A stretch of 64,000 nucleotides of DNA from Terriglobus roseus (GCF_900105625.1 NZ_FNSD01000001.1:1550001-1614000), one strand, 5' to 3'. Positions 8,629 through 17,259 are shown, numbered from the stretch's first letter. Notes: a model not told the origin generated them from the sequence alone. Made by a program: numbers and translations.

Positions 8629-9299
8629 GCTAGCTTCTCCTGATTCACAGGTGCTGTCGCGGTATCGCGTACAGAGACAAACTTGTTTTCCGCCTCATCA
8701 AAAATACGAACGTCGCCGCTCGCAATGTCATAAACCCAGCCGGAGATCGAGAGGGCTCCGCGAGCAAGCGCACCAGCGACCGAAGGATGAGTGCGCAGGT
8801 GCTGCATCTGCAGCAGGACGTTCTGCTCTGTCATGGTTTTCAGGGAGGTCGGACCATCATCCACGGTGGACGCAACGCGCTTTGCAGCATCTGCATTGCG
8901 CAGCCAGCTCTTGACGGTGGGCATGGCATCCAGACTGCCGGCGTCGGCCAGGATGCCCTTCATGGCACCGCAGTCCGTATGTCCGCAGACGACGGCATGA
9001 CTCACCTGTAGTGCGTCGATCGCGTACTCAATCACGGCGCTGACGCCGCCCATCATCTCGCCATACGCGGGCACCATGTTGCCCACGTTCCGCGCCACGA
9101 AGATCTCTCCGGGGCTGCTTGCAGTCAACGCTTCCGGATCGATGCGCGAATCTGCGCAGGTGATCAGCAGCGTGTGGGGTTTCTGCGGATGTGTCGCCGC
9201 GTACTCGTATTCAGCCTGCCGCGCGGGATAAGTCTCACGCTGAAATTGCAGGATGCCCTCTCTGAGTTTGTCCAGGGTGTGGTCGTTCTTCTCGGCCAT
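8625..9299 (-). CDS. Beta-class carbonic anhydrase
   Basis: Zinc enzyme interconverting CO2 and bicarbonate in the cytoplasm. The zinc ligands and active site are visible: CADSR (Cys48, Asp50, Arg52) and CGHTDCG (His107, Cys110). ARNVGNMVP and the stretch SAVIEYAIDALQV are family-typical. I chose the ATG at 9299 (224 residues) because GGAGGA lies about 10 bases before it; longer in-frame starts have no family similarity. It is first in a two-gene operon with the bestrophin channel, whose start codon overlaps this stop. Confidence 0.93.
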   Translation of the reverse strand: MAEKNDHTLDKLREGILQFQRETYPARQAEYEYAATHPQKPHTLLITCADSRIDPEALTASSPGEIFVARNVGNMVPAYGEMMGGVSAVIEYAIDALQVSHAVVCGHTDCGAMKGILADAGSLDAMPTVKSWLRNADAAKRVASTVDDGPTSLKTMTEQNVLLQMQHLRTHPSVAGALARGALSISGWVYDIASGDVRIFDEAENKFVSVRDTATAPVNQEKLA

Positions 9300-9565
9300 G
9301 CGTGCTAATCCTCCGAAGTCTCCAATGACTCTATACGCCCGCGGGTAGCCGCGCGGGGGGCAAAAGATTCGTTCAACGGATCGTCTCACCGGGATCATCT
9401 GCTCGCCGCCCGGGACACATCCCCCTGGAACCTTTGACGTTCCCAGCAACATTCGGGGCAGTTTCGTCTTCTAAGTCCCCAACGGCCCTGCCCGGTAAGA
9501 CGCACGAACGCTGCCTTTGCGCGGTGTCTGTTCCCTGTCCGCAGTCCGTAAGGAGAGAAGCACCC
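9300..9565. other. Divergent intergenic region, no clear element
   Basis: 266 bp between carbonic anhydrase (minus) and the ferritin-like gene (plus). It must hold promoters for both. I could not place a convincing sigma-70 or ECF promoter. AAGGAG at 9549-9554 serves the ferritin-like gene. Confidence 0.5.
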
Positions 9566-10483
9566 ATGGCCGCACTTGACCAGACGACACCGACCGCCAC
9601 GCCCGACCAGACGCCCGTAGGCGGCTACAACCGCCGCCGCTTCCTGACGGCTGCGGGTGTTGCTGGAGCGGTGGCCGCAACAGCCAGCGTCATCGGCTGC
9701 AGCGACGCGACCACTCCCTATGTCGACGCAGCGACGCAACCGGAGATCGACGTTCTGAACTTCGCCCTGAACCTGGAATTTCTGGAGGCGACCTTCTACA
9801 GCTACATCGTCACGGGCAAAGACCTGGACAGCAGCCTGACCGGCGGCGGCCCCGCACCCACGGGCGCACCGGCGCAGATCACCTTTCCCAACGCGCAGAT
9901 CAACGACCTGTTTGCCGAGATTTATTTCGACGAGTATTCGCACGTCGCCGCGCTTCGGACCGCGTTGGGCGAGCTTGCCATAGCGCGGCCGCAGCTTAAC
10001 CTGGCGGCACTGGCTACCATTAATGCCTCGAACTATCTGCAGGTTGCACGCCTGTTCGAGGATGTGGGTGTTACGGCCTATGCCGGCGCGGCTGCCGGCC
10101 TGAGCGGCAACAATCTCACGGCCGCCGCGCAGATCCTGGCCGTGGAAGGCTTCCACGCGGGTGCGCTCCGGCTGCTCGCAATTCAGCAGAACGCGGCCTA
10201 TCCCAGCACGCTTGCCGGCTATGTTCCGGTGGACGGCTTTGACGTGAAGCCAGCCGATCCCGGCACTGTGGCACTCGCCGAAGCCGGCCCCACGACCGCC
10301 AAGGGAGGCTTCTTCGCGACAGCCGCCAACGGAACGCCCGGTCAGACGAATGCCTACCTGGGGTTCGCATTCAAGCGCACTGCCTCGCAGGTCCTGGCAA
10401 TTCTCTACGGCAACAGCACCACCGGCACCGCCAAGGGAGCATTCTTCCCGAATGGTGTGAACGGAAACATTACAACCGTTTAG
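9566..10483 (+). CDS. Tat-exported ferritin-like domain protein
   Basis: Predicted exported protein of the ferritin-like/desiccation-related family, 305 residues. A twin-arginine signal (NRRRFLTAAGVAGAVAATAS) is followed by VIGC, which could be a lipobox, so it may be membrane-anchored. The mature part holds helix motifs with possible iron ligands: LNFALNLEFLEATFY, then FDEYSHVAALRTALGE, and later LAVEGFHAGALRLLA, giving the spaced Glu/Asp/His pattern of ferritin-like four-helix bundles. The ATG at 9566 follows AAGGAGAGAAG. Role is likely oxidative or desiccation stress protection; whether it binds iron is inference. Confidence 0.8.
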   Translation: MAALDQTTPTATPDQTPVGGYNRRRFLTAAGVAGAVAATASVIGCSDATTPYVDAATQPEIDVLNFALNLEFLEATFYSYIVTGKDLDSSLTGGGPAPTGAPAQITFPNAQINDLFAEIYFDEYSHVAALRTALGELAIARPQLNLAALATINASNYLQVARLFEDVGVTAYAGAAAGLSGNNLTAAAQILAVEGFHAGALRLLAIQQNAAYPSTLAGYVPVDGFDVKPADPGTVALAEAGPTTAKGGFFATAANGTPGQTNAYLGFAFKRTASQVLAILYGNSTTGTAKGAFFPNGVNGNITTV

Positions 10484-10540
10484 ATAGAGTAAGAATTCCG
10501 TGGATTTCCTTTAAAACCCAGCGATTGGATTGATATCCTT

Positions 10541-11080
10541 GTGATTGTGCGTATCTCTGCTCTTCCCCTCATCCTCGCCCTTCCGCTTGCCCTGACCGGC
10601 TGCAACTCGAAGCCTGTGAATGCCGCGGCAGACGCGCGACACATAGATGAAGAGATGAATGAAGCCCGTCAGGATCTCAGCAAGATTCCGCCGCCTTCCA
10701 AGAATCTGTACATGTCCGTGTCCAGCATGAATGAGTGGCAGAACCCGTCACTCACCGTGCAGGAGAGGATGATCTCGATTCATGTGCTGATGCCCGATGC
10801 AAACCCGTCCGACCTGGGCAAGGGCACCATGCTGCGGCCGGAAGCCGCACGGAAACAGATCTTGAACATCGATCCCGCCAACCTGGCTGAGGCGCTCAAT
10901 GCAATTCCGAAAGACGCGTGGCCTTACGGCCGTGTCGTCGCGATCGAAGAGGCGCATGACGCCCCACCGAAGGCTCGCGCGCAGTTGCGCCGCAACATCG
11001 AAAAGGCGATCGACGTACTGGGCAACATCGGGGTCGTTGCAGACGAATGGAACGGCGGCCGACCGGTTGGTGTCCGCTAA
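10541..11080 (+). CDS. Hypothetical lipoprotein
   Basis: 179-residue predicted lipoprotein. A hydrophobic signal (LPLILALPLALTGC) ends in the lipobox LTGC near residue 21. The mature part is mostly helical and polar, with no recognised domain. A GTG at 10541 or the one at 10547 could start it; both keep the signal intact. It lies 57 bp after the ferritin-like gene on the same strand and ends before a bidirectional terminator. Function unknown. Confidence 0.7.
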   Translation: MIVRISALPLILALPLALTGCNSKPVNAAADARHIDEEMNEARQDLSKIPPPSKNLYMSVSSMNEWQNPSLTVQERMISIHVLMPDANPSDLGKGTMLRPEAARKQILNIDPANLAEALNAIPKDAWPYGRVVAIEEAHDAPPKARAQLRRNIEKAIDVLGNIGVVADEWNGGRPVGVR

Positions 11081-11092
11081 AAGATTCAGACC

Positions 11093-11131
11093 AAAGCAAG
11101 AGGCCGCTCCCCAGGGGCGGCCTCTTGCTTT
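11093..11131. terminator. Bidirectional terminator between convergent genes
   Basis: Perfect 15-bp stem, AAAGCAAGAGGCCGC against GCGGCCTCTTGCTTT, around a 9-base loop. It lies 12 bp after the plus-strand lipoprotein gene and 14 bp beyond the end of the minus-strand M23 gene, so it can serve both. Confidence 0.85.
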
Positions 11132-11145
11132 GCCTGTTACTGGAT

Positions 11146-12255
11146 CTATCGGCTGGCGAGCTGAACGTCCGTGGAAGTCGAGCGCAGGTATTTGTGCGGA
11201 TTGACTGCGACGTTCCGTAGACGCACCTCGTAATGCACATGCGCCCCCGTCGTGCGCCCCGTCATACCCACGTAGCCAATAACCTGTCCACGTACTACCT
11301 GCTCGCCGGGGGAGACGTGGAAGCCGGACATGTGAGCGTACGCAGTTTTCACTCCGCCGCCGTGGTCGATAACCACTTCCTTACCGTAACCATTCCCGAT
11401 GCCGGCCATCTCGACCATACCATCGGCGGTCGCATGAATCGGCGTTCCGTAAGCCGCGGAGATATCGACTCCCTTGTGGAATTCCCCTTCACCGGCACTC
11501 AGTGGGTCTCCACGGCCGCCAAACGGTGAAGAGACCGAACCCATCACCGGCCAAAGCGTCGGGAGATTTCCACCCACACCCAGGCCCGCCGGGAGTTCCA
11601 ACCCACCCAGCGACGCGCCGCCGAACGTGTTGCTCGCGAGAGCGCGCGTCGCCGTTCCGTCCATCGCAGTGTTGCGCAGAGCATAGAAATTCTGCAGAGA
11701 CTTGTAGTAGCTCGCGTTTGAGAAATTTGTGTCCGAAGTGGTCTCGGCGATGACACCCGTCACCGGCTGCGGCCCGGAAGAGCGGTGCAGGCTCTTGCCG
11801 AGGAGCGCGACCCCACCCTGCGTTCCGCTGACGATCCCCTTTGCCGTGATGCCATACAGCGCAGAAACCTCGCTGGCCAATGCACCCAGGGATGCCGCCT
11901 GGACTTCCTTCTCATGCTCACGTTTCTCAAGCTTGGCGTAGTCGCCTAGAAGCGTGTTGTGCTCGCTCCGTAGCTGGTTGAAACGCTGCGTTTTAAGCAG
12001 CATCCGCGAGTAGGATCCGGCCAGGCCGGCGACCGTGAAGAGGCCGATGACCGCGGCGCCCACGAACGCCCACGCGAATTTTAGTGGCACCGGCACACGG
12101 CGGAGAGAGCCATCCTCATCACGCGACACCAGGACCACATAAAAACTTTTCTTGTTCTTCAAAACTGGTATTTCTGCTTTCCAGCGGTTAGGCGCGCGGC
12201 GAATGCGATTCGTCGATGCCCATTCCGATATGCGAGTTGCCAGCGTGCGACTCAT
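11146..12255 (-). CDS. M23-family (lysostaphin-type) peptidoglycan endopeptidase
   Basis: Envelope zinc endopeptidase or septation-type murein hydrolase factor. A membrane anchor (AWAFVGAAVIGLFTVAGLAGS) is followed by a coiled coil (roughly LRSEHNTLLGDYAKLEKREH) and a C-terminal M23 domain. Zinc ligands are visible in FHKGVDI (HxxxD) and HVHYE (HxH), with another His in YAHMSGFH. I took the ATG at 12255. A TTG at 12162, beginning LKNKKSFYVVLVSRD, is just as likely because relatives start there with a short basic segment before the anchor; neither has a strong ribosome-binding site. Confidence 0.87.
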   Translation of the reverse strand: MSRTLATRISEWASTNRIRRAPNRWKAEIPVLKNKKSFYVVLVSRDEDGSLRRVPVPLKFAWAFVGAAVIGLFTVAGLAGSYSRMLLKTQRFNQLRSEHNTLLGDYAKLEKREHEKEVQAASLGALASEVSALYGITAKGIVSGTQGGVALLGKSLHRSSGPQPVTGVIAETTSDTNFSNASYYKSLQNFYALRNTAMDGTATRALASNTFGGASLGGLELPAGLGVGGNLPTLWPVMGSVSSPFGGRGDPLSAGEGEFHKGVDISAAYGTPIHATADGMVEMAGIGNGYGKEVVIDHGGGVKTAYAHMSGFHVSPGEQVVRGQVIGYVGMTGRTTGAHVHYEVRLRNVAVNPHKYLRSTSTDVQLASR

Positions 12256-12364
12256 CCAGTGTACCGGGCCACCTATCACTCGTAAACCCTGCAAAAGCCA
12301 GCCAAACGCACGTTTCCCGCTTTGGGCGCCGATGCGGCCACGCCAACGCCGTTATGCTCAAAGT

Positions 12365-13342
12365 GTGGCAAACACAGGCGAACTGGCCCTGATCCAGCAC
12401 ATCCGCCAGCGCGCGGCGCGGCGCGGCGGCACTGTCCGACTGGGCATCGGCGATGACTGCGCCGTATTGCGCCCGCCCGCGGGTCAAGACCTGCTCATAA
12501 CGACAGATTTTTCGCTGGAAGGCCGGCACTTCCGGCGCGACTGGCACTCGGCCAACTCAGCCGGGCATCGCTGCCTGGCGCGCGGCCTTAGCGACCTGGC
12601 AGCCATGGGCGCGAAGCCAATGGCTGCGTTTCTCTCACTTGCGCTGCCAGCGGGCCTGACCAGAAACGCCGCCGGACGCAGATGGGTCGACGACTTCTTT
12701 GCAGGCCTCATGAAACTGGCCGACGCCACCGGCACGCCGCTGGCGGGGGGAGACACCGCAACCGCCCCGGGGGATGCGGTGCTGGCCGACATCGTCCTTC
12801 TCGGGTCCGCGCCGCGTGGCAGCGAGATGCGGAGAAGCGGCGCCAACGCAGGCGACGCGCTTTATGTCACCGGCTCGCTGGGTGGCTCATCCGCCGAACT
12901 TGCAGCACTCTGTGCGACACCGAATCGCTTCCGCCGTGCAATCGCCGACGGCTCGCATCCCCACCTCTTCCCCGCGCCGAGGCTCGTCGCCGGACAGCGA
13001 TTGCGACACGTTGCCACCGCTGCCATCGACCTCAGCGACGGACTCTCGACGGATCTCCATCACCTCTGCGACGAATCCGGCGTGGGAGCCATCGTGGACG
13101 CGGCCCTGCTGCCAATCCATCCGCTTGCTCTGAAGTCTGCATCCCCATTGGGCGCAGCCCTGAACGGCGGCGAAGACTACGAACTCCTGTTTACCGCACC
13201 CGCCGCTTCCCGCATGCCGAAGCTGATCGGCGGCGTCGCCATCACACGCATCGGCCAGATGACACGCGACAGCAAAATCCTTCTGATCCATGAGGGAAAG
13301 AACAAACCGCTGCCCGCAGGCGGTTGGGAGCACCGCATATGA
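12365..13342 (+). CDS. thiL: Thiamine-monophosphate kinase
   Basis: Phosphorylates thiamine monophosphate to thiamine diphosphate, the last step of thiamine biosynthesis. Family motifs include the N-terminal GELALIQHIR, LGIGDDCAVLRPP (metal/ATP aspartates), TTDFSLEGRHF, a Gly-rich LAGGDTA, and NGGEDYELLFT near the end. The GTG at 12365 gives 325 residues, the usual ThiL size; reading further upstream gives unrelated sequence crossing the divergent gene. Its stop overlaps the start of the next gene. Confidence 0.92.
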   Translation: MANTGELALIQHIRQRAARRGGTVRLGIGDDCAVLRPPAGQDLLITTDFSLEGRHFRRDWHSANSAGHRCLARGLSDLAAMGAKPMAAFLSLALPAGLTRNAAGRRWVDDFFAGLMKLADATGTPLAGGDTATAPGDAVLADIVLLGSAPRGSEMRRSGANAGDALYVTGSLGGSSAELAALCATPNRFRRAIADGSHPHLFPAPRLVAGQRLRHVATAAIDLSDGLSTDLHHLCDESGVGAIVDAALLPIHPLALKSASPLGAALNGGEDYELLFTAPAASRMPKLIGGVAITRIGQMTRDSKILLIHEGKNKPLPAGGWEHRI

Positions 13343-13926
13343 GCCCTGAAGTAACCCACACCGAAGGCTTTTCAGAAAGCTGGAGGGCGCGCATTCTGCC
13401 GGCAGCGCCCATGATCGCGCCCTCACGACAGTTCGTCTTTCCGCAGGCGGTTCCCGGGGAAGAGGACGCGCTGGCGCGTGGCGCCATGTGGATCGAGATC
13501 AGGCCCGCGGCCGGCGGCACCTTTCTCGCACAATGTGCCCTGGGATTTGCGGGCAAAGGCGTCGCAAGCGGCGCGTGGAGTACGCCCAACGCGTCGTTGC
13601 TGCTCGCCGTCGCGGGCGGCTACGGGTACCTTATCGACACAACCGAGCCCGACCGGACGGAACTGCTGCCTATGCGCCCTGTGGTCTCGGTCCACCCCGC
13701 TCCGCAGGCGGATGCGCTGGTTCTCATTGGCTTCCACGCGGCCTACATCCTCACCGGAGGCGAAGCCTGGCAGAGCCCAAAGCTAAGCTGGGAGGGGATC
13801 GGCGTGACCGGCATCGAGGGGGAGGTACTCCACGGCACCGGCTGGCACATGCCATCGGACAAGGAACTGCCTTTCACCCTGAACCTCCGCACTCGCGAAC
13901 TAGTAGGCGGCGGCTGCCAACCGTAG
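13339..13926 (+). CDS. Hypothetical protein coupled to thiL
   Basis: 195-residue protein that I do not recognise. The ATG at 13339 overlaps the thiL TGA (ATGA), indicating translational coupling. No signal peptide, membrane helix or metal motif is visible. The sequence has repeated short beta-like strands (LLLAVAGGYGYLIDT, LVLIGFHAAYILTGGEAW), suggesting a beta-propeller fragment or beta-sandwich that could describe a binding protein. A link to thiamine metabolism rests on position alone. Confidence 0.65.
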   Translation: MSPEVTHTEGFSESWRARILPAAPMIAPSRQFVFPQAVPGEEDALARGAMWIEIRPAAGGTFLAQCALGFAGKGVASGAWSTPNASLLLAVAGGYGYLIDTTEPDRTELLPMRPVVSVHPAPQADALVLIGFHAAYILTGGEAWQSPKLSWEGIGVTGIEGEVLHGTGWHMPSDKELPFTLNLRTRELVGGGCQP

Positions 13927-14026
13927 ATCCGGGGCAAGTCCGGAGCCGGATGACCTGCCGCTTGCAGAGGGTCTTGCGAAGGGCTTTTTCCTCTCGATCG
14001 CGCCCTTCCGATTCTTAAACTTGGCA

Positions 14027-14185
14027 GAGCAGAGCCGATCCATACGCTCGGAAGGGACAGCAAATCCCTGCGCTAGGAAGGGACAGCCATCCCTGCGCTC
14101 GGAAGGACAGCCAAATTCCTGCGTTCACAAGGACAGCTGATCCTACGGCCGGAAGGACAGTCGATCCGTCTGCTCAGAAGGGCAC
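14027..14185. repeat. Degenerate ~26-bp tandem repeat array
   Basis: Five to six diverged tandem copies of a unit like CGCTCGGAAGGGACAGC followed by AAATCCCTG. Copies become less regular toward the right end. It lies in the 513-bp gap between the thiL-linked gene and rsmD and is not coding in any obvious frame. Not CRISPR: there are no unique spacers. Confidence 0.75.
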
Positions 14186-14322
14186 GCTTCAGCTGTGCCA
14201 TGAACTCCGATTTGAACTGGGCTTTAGCCCCTGAGGTCCGCTTTTCTCCTGCAGGGGCAGGAAAGCGTTTCTCAGCGGCTAAAAGCCGATCCGACTCAGG
14301 CACTTCGCGGCACCGCTGAAGC
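14186..14322. repeat. Long nested imperfect palindrome (REP/MITE-like)
   Basis: Three nested arm pairs: GCTTCAGC (14186-14193) with GCTGAAGC (14315-14322); GCTTTAGCCCCTGA (14221-14234) with TCAGCGGCTAAAAGC (14272-14286); and CGCTTTTCTCCTGC (14239-14252) with GCAGGAAAGCG (14257-14267). The stretch could fold into one long hairpin. No transposase or target duplication seen. Confidence 0.65.
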
Positions 14323-14439
14323 TGTGTCCTTCCGAAGGCCGCGTTCAACCCACCAGGCAGACGAAGGCCGTCGCAACCTCAGGAGTGTCGATCGGCACAG
14401 CCGACGCTGTACCTGCCAGGACCAATCGTGGAGGTCCAA

Positions 14440-15027
14440 TTAAACGATGTCCGGCAAGGGCTCCGGCTCAACCTCCGGCACGGAGTAGAACGACAGAGCC
14501 GCATCGCCCTGTAGTCGCGTCCGCGTCCTTCGCAGCGCCCCATACTCATCGAGCAGCGGATGCTTCCGTGTGTGCTCTGCGATCACTACGGCATCCGCAG
14601 CGAGCAGGTTGTTTGCGGGCGCGCCCAGGGTCGTCAGCGTTCGGCGATACTCCTCCGCGTCGTCGTACGGCGGGTCGAGATAGACGATGTCCAGCGGCTT
14701 GCCCGACAACCACTTCAGCAGGCCGGCCGTCCCGCTGCCCTCAATCTGATAACCGCCCGGAACCTTCAGTGTCCGCAGATTCGCGCGGATAGCTGCCAGT
14801 GCTGCAGGACTCTTTTCCGCAAAGAAGACCTCCGCTGCACCGCGAGAGATAGCCTCAATGCCGACAGCCCCCGAGCCCGCGTACAAATCAGCGAATCGCG
14901 CTCCCGGAACCCGGGTCGCGACGACATTGAAAAGCGTCTCGCGCAATCGGTCGCTGGTGGGCCGTGTGTCCATGCCGCGCGGCGCTACAAGAGGACGGGA
15001 ACGATAGGTGCCTGCAATGACGCGCAT
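14440..15027 (-). CDS. rsmD: 16S rRNA (guanine(966)-N(2))-methyltransferase
   Basis: S-adenosylmethionine-dependent enzyme that methylates G966 of 16S rRNA in the small ribosomal subunit. The protein starts MRVIAGTYRSRPL and continues with RPTSDRLRETLFNV, both typical of RsmD. The SAM pocket is FADLYAGSGAVGIEAISRG, and the catalytic DPPYDD follows LDIVYL. Length 195 is normal. It is divergent from the S2P-CBS gene, with 55 bp between the chosen starts. Confidence 0.93.
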   Translation of the reverse strand: MRVIAGTYRSRPLVAPRGMDTRPTSDRLRETLFNVVATRVPGARFADLYAGSGAVGIEAISRGAAEVFFAEKSPAALAAIRANLRTLKVPGGYQIEGSGTAGLLKWLSGKPLDIVYLDPPYDDAEEYRRTLTTLGAPANNLLAADAVVIAEHTRKHPLLDEYGALRRTRTRLQGDAALSFYSVPEVEPEPLPDIV

Positions 15028-15082
15028 CCCTCCATTCTATCGAGGGAAAAGAACCGCTCTGCCAACCACTACAATCAGACGC

Positions 15083-16204
15083 ATGCGTGGCTGGTCACTT
15101 TCCCTTGGCAGATATTTCGGCGTGGAGCTAAGGCTTCACTCGCTGTTCGTGCTTCTGCTGCCGGCCGTGATCATGCTTTCTTCCGTCATCAGCAACGCGC
15201 CCTTCCGCGGCGTTGGACTTTGGCTGCTGCTGTTGCTCGCTGTGGTGGTCCGCGAGGTGGGACGCGGCCTGGTGAATGCCACCATGGGCATCCCCGTCAC
15301 ACGACTCGTCCTGCTGCCGACCGGCGCTGTGCCGCCCGCGGATGAGACCGCCAGTCCCCTTTCCCCCTTGGGAGAGCGGTTTCTGGCGATGGCCGGACCG
15401 CTGGCAAACTTCGCCGTCGGCATCACCATGGCGCTGCTGATGTACACCGCGACTTCGCGTGTGAATTTGTTCGAGCGGCCCTGGTTTGGACCGCTTCACC
15501 TTCTGCGCTCGGCCATCTGGGCGCAGGTGCTGCTGGGTGGCCTCAACCTGCTGCCCGCGTTCCCTCTGGACGCCGGCCTCATGCTCCGAGGCCAACTTCG
15601 ACGCTTCCGAGGGCAGGCAGTCGGAACACGAGCGGCGGCGGGCATCAGCCAGGGAGTTGCCACTGTTCTGGTTCTCCTCGGAGCTGCCACGCTGAATGCC
15701 TGGCCCGTTCTCATGGGAGTCTGCATCCTGCTCTCAAGCCGGTCGGAATCGGTCTCGACCATGGCGACCTCCGCGGCCGAAACCGTCACCGTCGCAGAGG
15801 TCATGCTGACCGAGTTCACAACACTCGCCGCCTCCGAGACACTGGAAGAAGCACTCCACCGAAGCGTGCAATCGTTGCAGAATGTCTTTCCCGTGGTCCG
15901 CGGATCGGTCATGGTCGGTGTCATCAGCCGGGAAACACTCAGCCAGGCGTTGCGCACGGGTGGCAATGGCTACGTGCAAAGCGCCATGACACGCACGGTC
16001 GACACCGTCGAATCCGACGAGCTTCTGCTGCCCGCCCTGCGCCGCGTTCAGCACACGCCCGGTACGCAGCTTCTGCCTGTGATGCGCCATGGTGGCATCG
16101 TCGGCATCGTGACACCCGGCAACCTGTCGCAATCCATGGCGTTACTGGGCCGCGCCCGCCGTGCACGCAACGTCAGCACCGCTCGGGCGGACCGCAATGG
16201 CTGA
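15083..16204 (+). CDS. Site-2-protease-like membrane protein with CBS domains, zinc motif lost
   Basis: 373-residue polytopic membrane protein of the M50 (site-2 protease)-CBS architecture. Hydrophobic segments lie near 20-35, 46-58, 103-122 and 143-156. The NLLPAFPLDAG motif (155-165) keeps the third metal-ligand Asp, but the HExxH site reads REVGR at 57-61, so both zinc histidines are arginine. The C-terminal third (about 235-355) holds two CBS repeats (TVAEVMLTEFTTL, VQSAMTRTVDTV). I therefore read it as a pseudoprotease that may bind nucleotides or ligands. The ATG at 15083 lacks a clear ribosome-binding site. It overlaps rsmI by 8 bp. Confidence 0.83.
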   Translation: MRGWSLSLGRYFGVELRLHSLFVLLLPAVIMLSSVISNAPFRGVGLWLLLLLAVVVREVGRGLVNATMGIPVTRLVLLPTGAVPPADETASPLSPLGERFLAMAGPLANFAVGITMALLMYTATSRVNLFERPWFGPLHLLRSAIWAQVLLGGLNLLPAFPLDAGLMLRGQLRRFRGQAVGTRAAAGISQGVATVLVLLGAATLNAWPVLMGVCILLSSRSESVSTMATSAAETVTVAEVMLTEFTTLAASETLEEALHRSVQSLQNVFPVVRGSVMVGVISRETLSQALRTGGNGYVQSAMTRTVDTVESDELLLPALRRVQHTPGTQLLPVMRHGGIVGIVTPGNLSQSMALLGRARRARNVSTARADRNG

Positions 16205-17072
16205 CGATCAACCTCTCGCACCTGGCCTCTATCTGGTCGCGACACCCATCGGAAATCTCGAGGACATCAGCCTGCGCGCGCTCCGCGTCCTGCGCAGCGC
16301 GGACCGCATCGCCTGCGAAGACACCCGGCAGACAGCGAAGCTGCTGAACTACTTCGAGATCAAGACACCGACTGTCAGTTACCACATTCACAACGAGCGC
16401 GAGCGTGCCGAGGAGCTGGTCGCTGCTTTGAAGAACGGCGCGCGTGTCGCCGTCGTCAGCGACGCCGGTATGCCCGGAATTGCCGATCCCGGCGAAGAGA
16501 TCGTTCGCCTCGCCGCCGCAGCCGGCATCCCGGTTTTCCCGGTTCCCGGCGCGAACGCCGTACTCAGCGCCCTTACTGCCAGCGGCATGCCCGCCGAGCG
16601 CTTCGCCTTCCACGGCTTCCTGCCCTCCAAGCCAGGCGAACGCCGCACCGCACTGGAAACCCTGCTCGCTGAGATGCGGTCGGTTGCAGCGCCCACCACG
16701 CAGATCTTCTACGAGACGCCGCATCGCATTGTCGACGCGCTCGCCGATGTCATCGCAGTCTTCGGTGCTCACCATGCCGTCACGGTCGCGCGAGAGATCA
16801 CCAAGCTCCACGAAGAGTTTCTCCGAGGTCCTGTCTCGGAAGTCCACGCAACACTCGCCGCACGCGAAAACGTCCGCGGCGAAATGGTGCTGCTGCTCTC
16901 CGGCGCACTTGCGGCCGAAGACGCCGCAAAAGTCAGCATCGCTGAAGCAGTCCGCCTGCTCATCAAGTCCGGATTGGAAGAAAAAGACGCGCTGAAACAG
17001 GTAGCCCGCGAGCGCAACATCGGCAAGAGCGACGCCTACCGCGAATGGCAACGCGGCAAATCCAAGCGCTGA
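16197..17072 (+). CDS. rsmI: 16S rRNA (cytidine(1402)-2'-O)-methyltransferase
   Basis: Tetrapyrrole-methylase-fold enzyme that 2'-O-methylates C1402 of 16S rRNA using S-adenosylmethionine. Motifs: GLYLVATPIGNLEDISLRAL at the N-terminus, CEDTRQTAKLLNY, and VSDAGMPGIADPGEEIVR, all diagnostic for RsmI. The C-terminal Lys/Arg-rich helix (YREWQRGKSKR) is also typical. The ATG at 16197 overlaps the end of the preceding gene by 8 bp. Length 291. Confidence 0.94.
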   Translation: MADDQPLAPGLYLVATPIGNLEDISLRALRVLRSADRIACEDTRQTAKLLNYFEIKTPTVSYHIHNERERAEELVAALKNGARVAVVSDAGMPGIADPGEEIVRLAAAAGIPVFPVPGANAVLSALTASGMPAERFAFHGFLPSKPGERRTALETLLAEMRSVAAPTTQIFYETPHRIVDALADVIAVFGAHHAVTVAREITKLHEEFLRGPVSEVHATLAARENVRGEMVLLLSGALAAEDAAKVSIAEAVRLLIKSGLEEKDALKQVARERNIGKSDAYREWQRGKSKR

Positions 17073-17089
17073 TCAGGACGTCCGGGGTG

Positions 17090-17250
17090 CCCGCAAGCTG
17101 GATGCCCCATGCTTAGCAAGGCGAAGGGTGCGCTAGCGCACGAAGCGCGAAGCTTAGGTCGGTGGATGACTCGCAGGTTCGCGCTGAGGCGCGAATGCCC
17201 CACCCTTTCGCAAGGAAACCGCGAAAGAATGGGGCACCCAATTCACAGAC
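17090..17250. repeat. Intergenic palindromic repeat, two units
   Basis: Contains GGGTGCCC / GGATGCCCCATGC and, inverted, GAATGCCCCACCCTTTCG then AAAGAATGGGGCACCC. Similar sequence in the opposite orientation lies at 1768-1850. Fills the gap between rsmI and the following minus-strand gene. Confidence 0.55.
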
Positions 17251-17259
17251 TTCAGGCGC

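Noticed and set aside
9420-9470. ECF-sigma promoter (GGAAC near 9426)
   Set aside because: No CGTC-type -10 at the required spacing of about 16-17 bases.
14027-14185. CRISPR array
   Set aside because: Units are contiguous and diverging, with no unique spacers and no cas genes.
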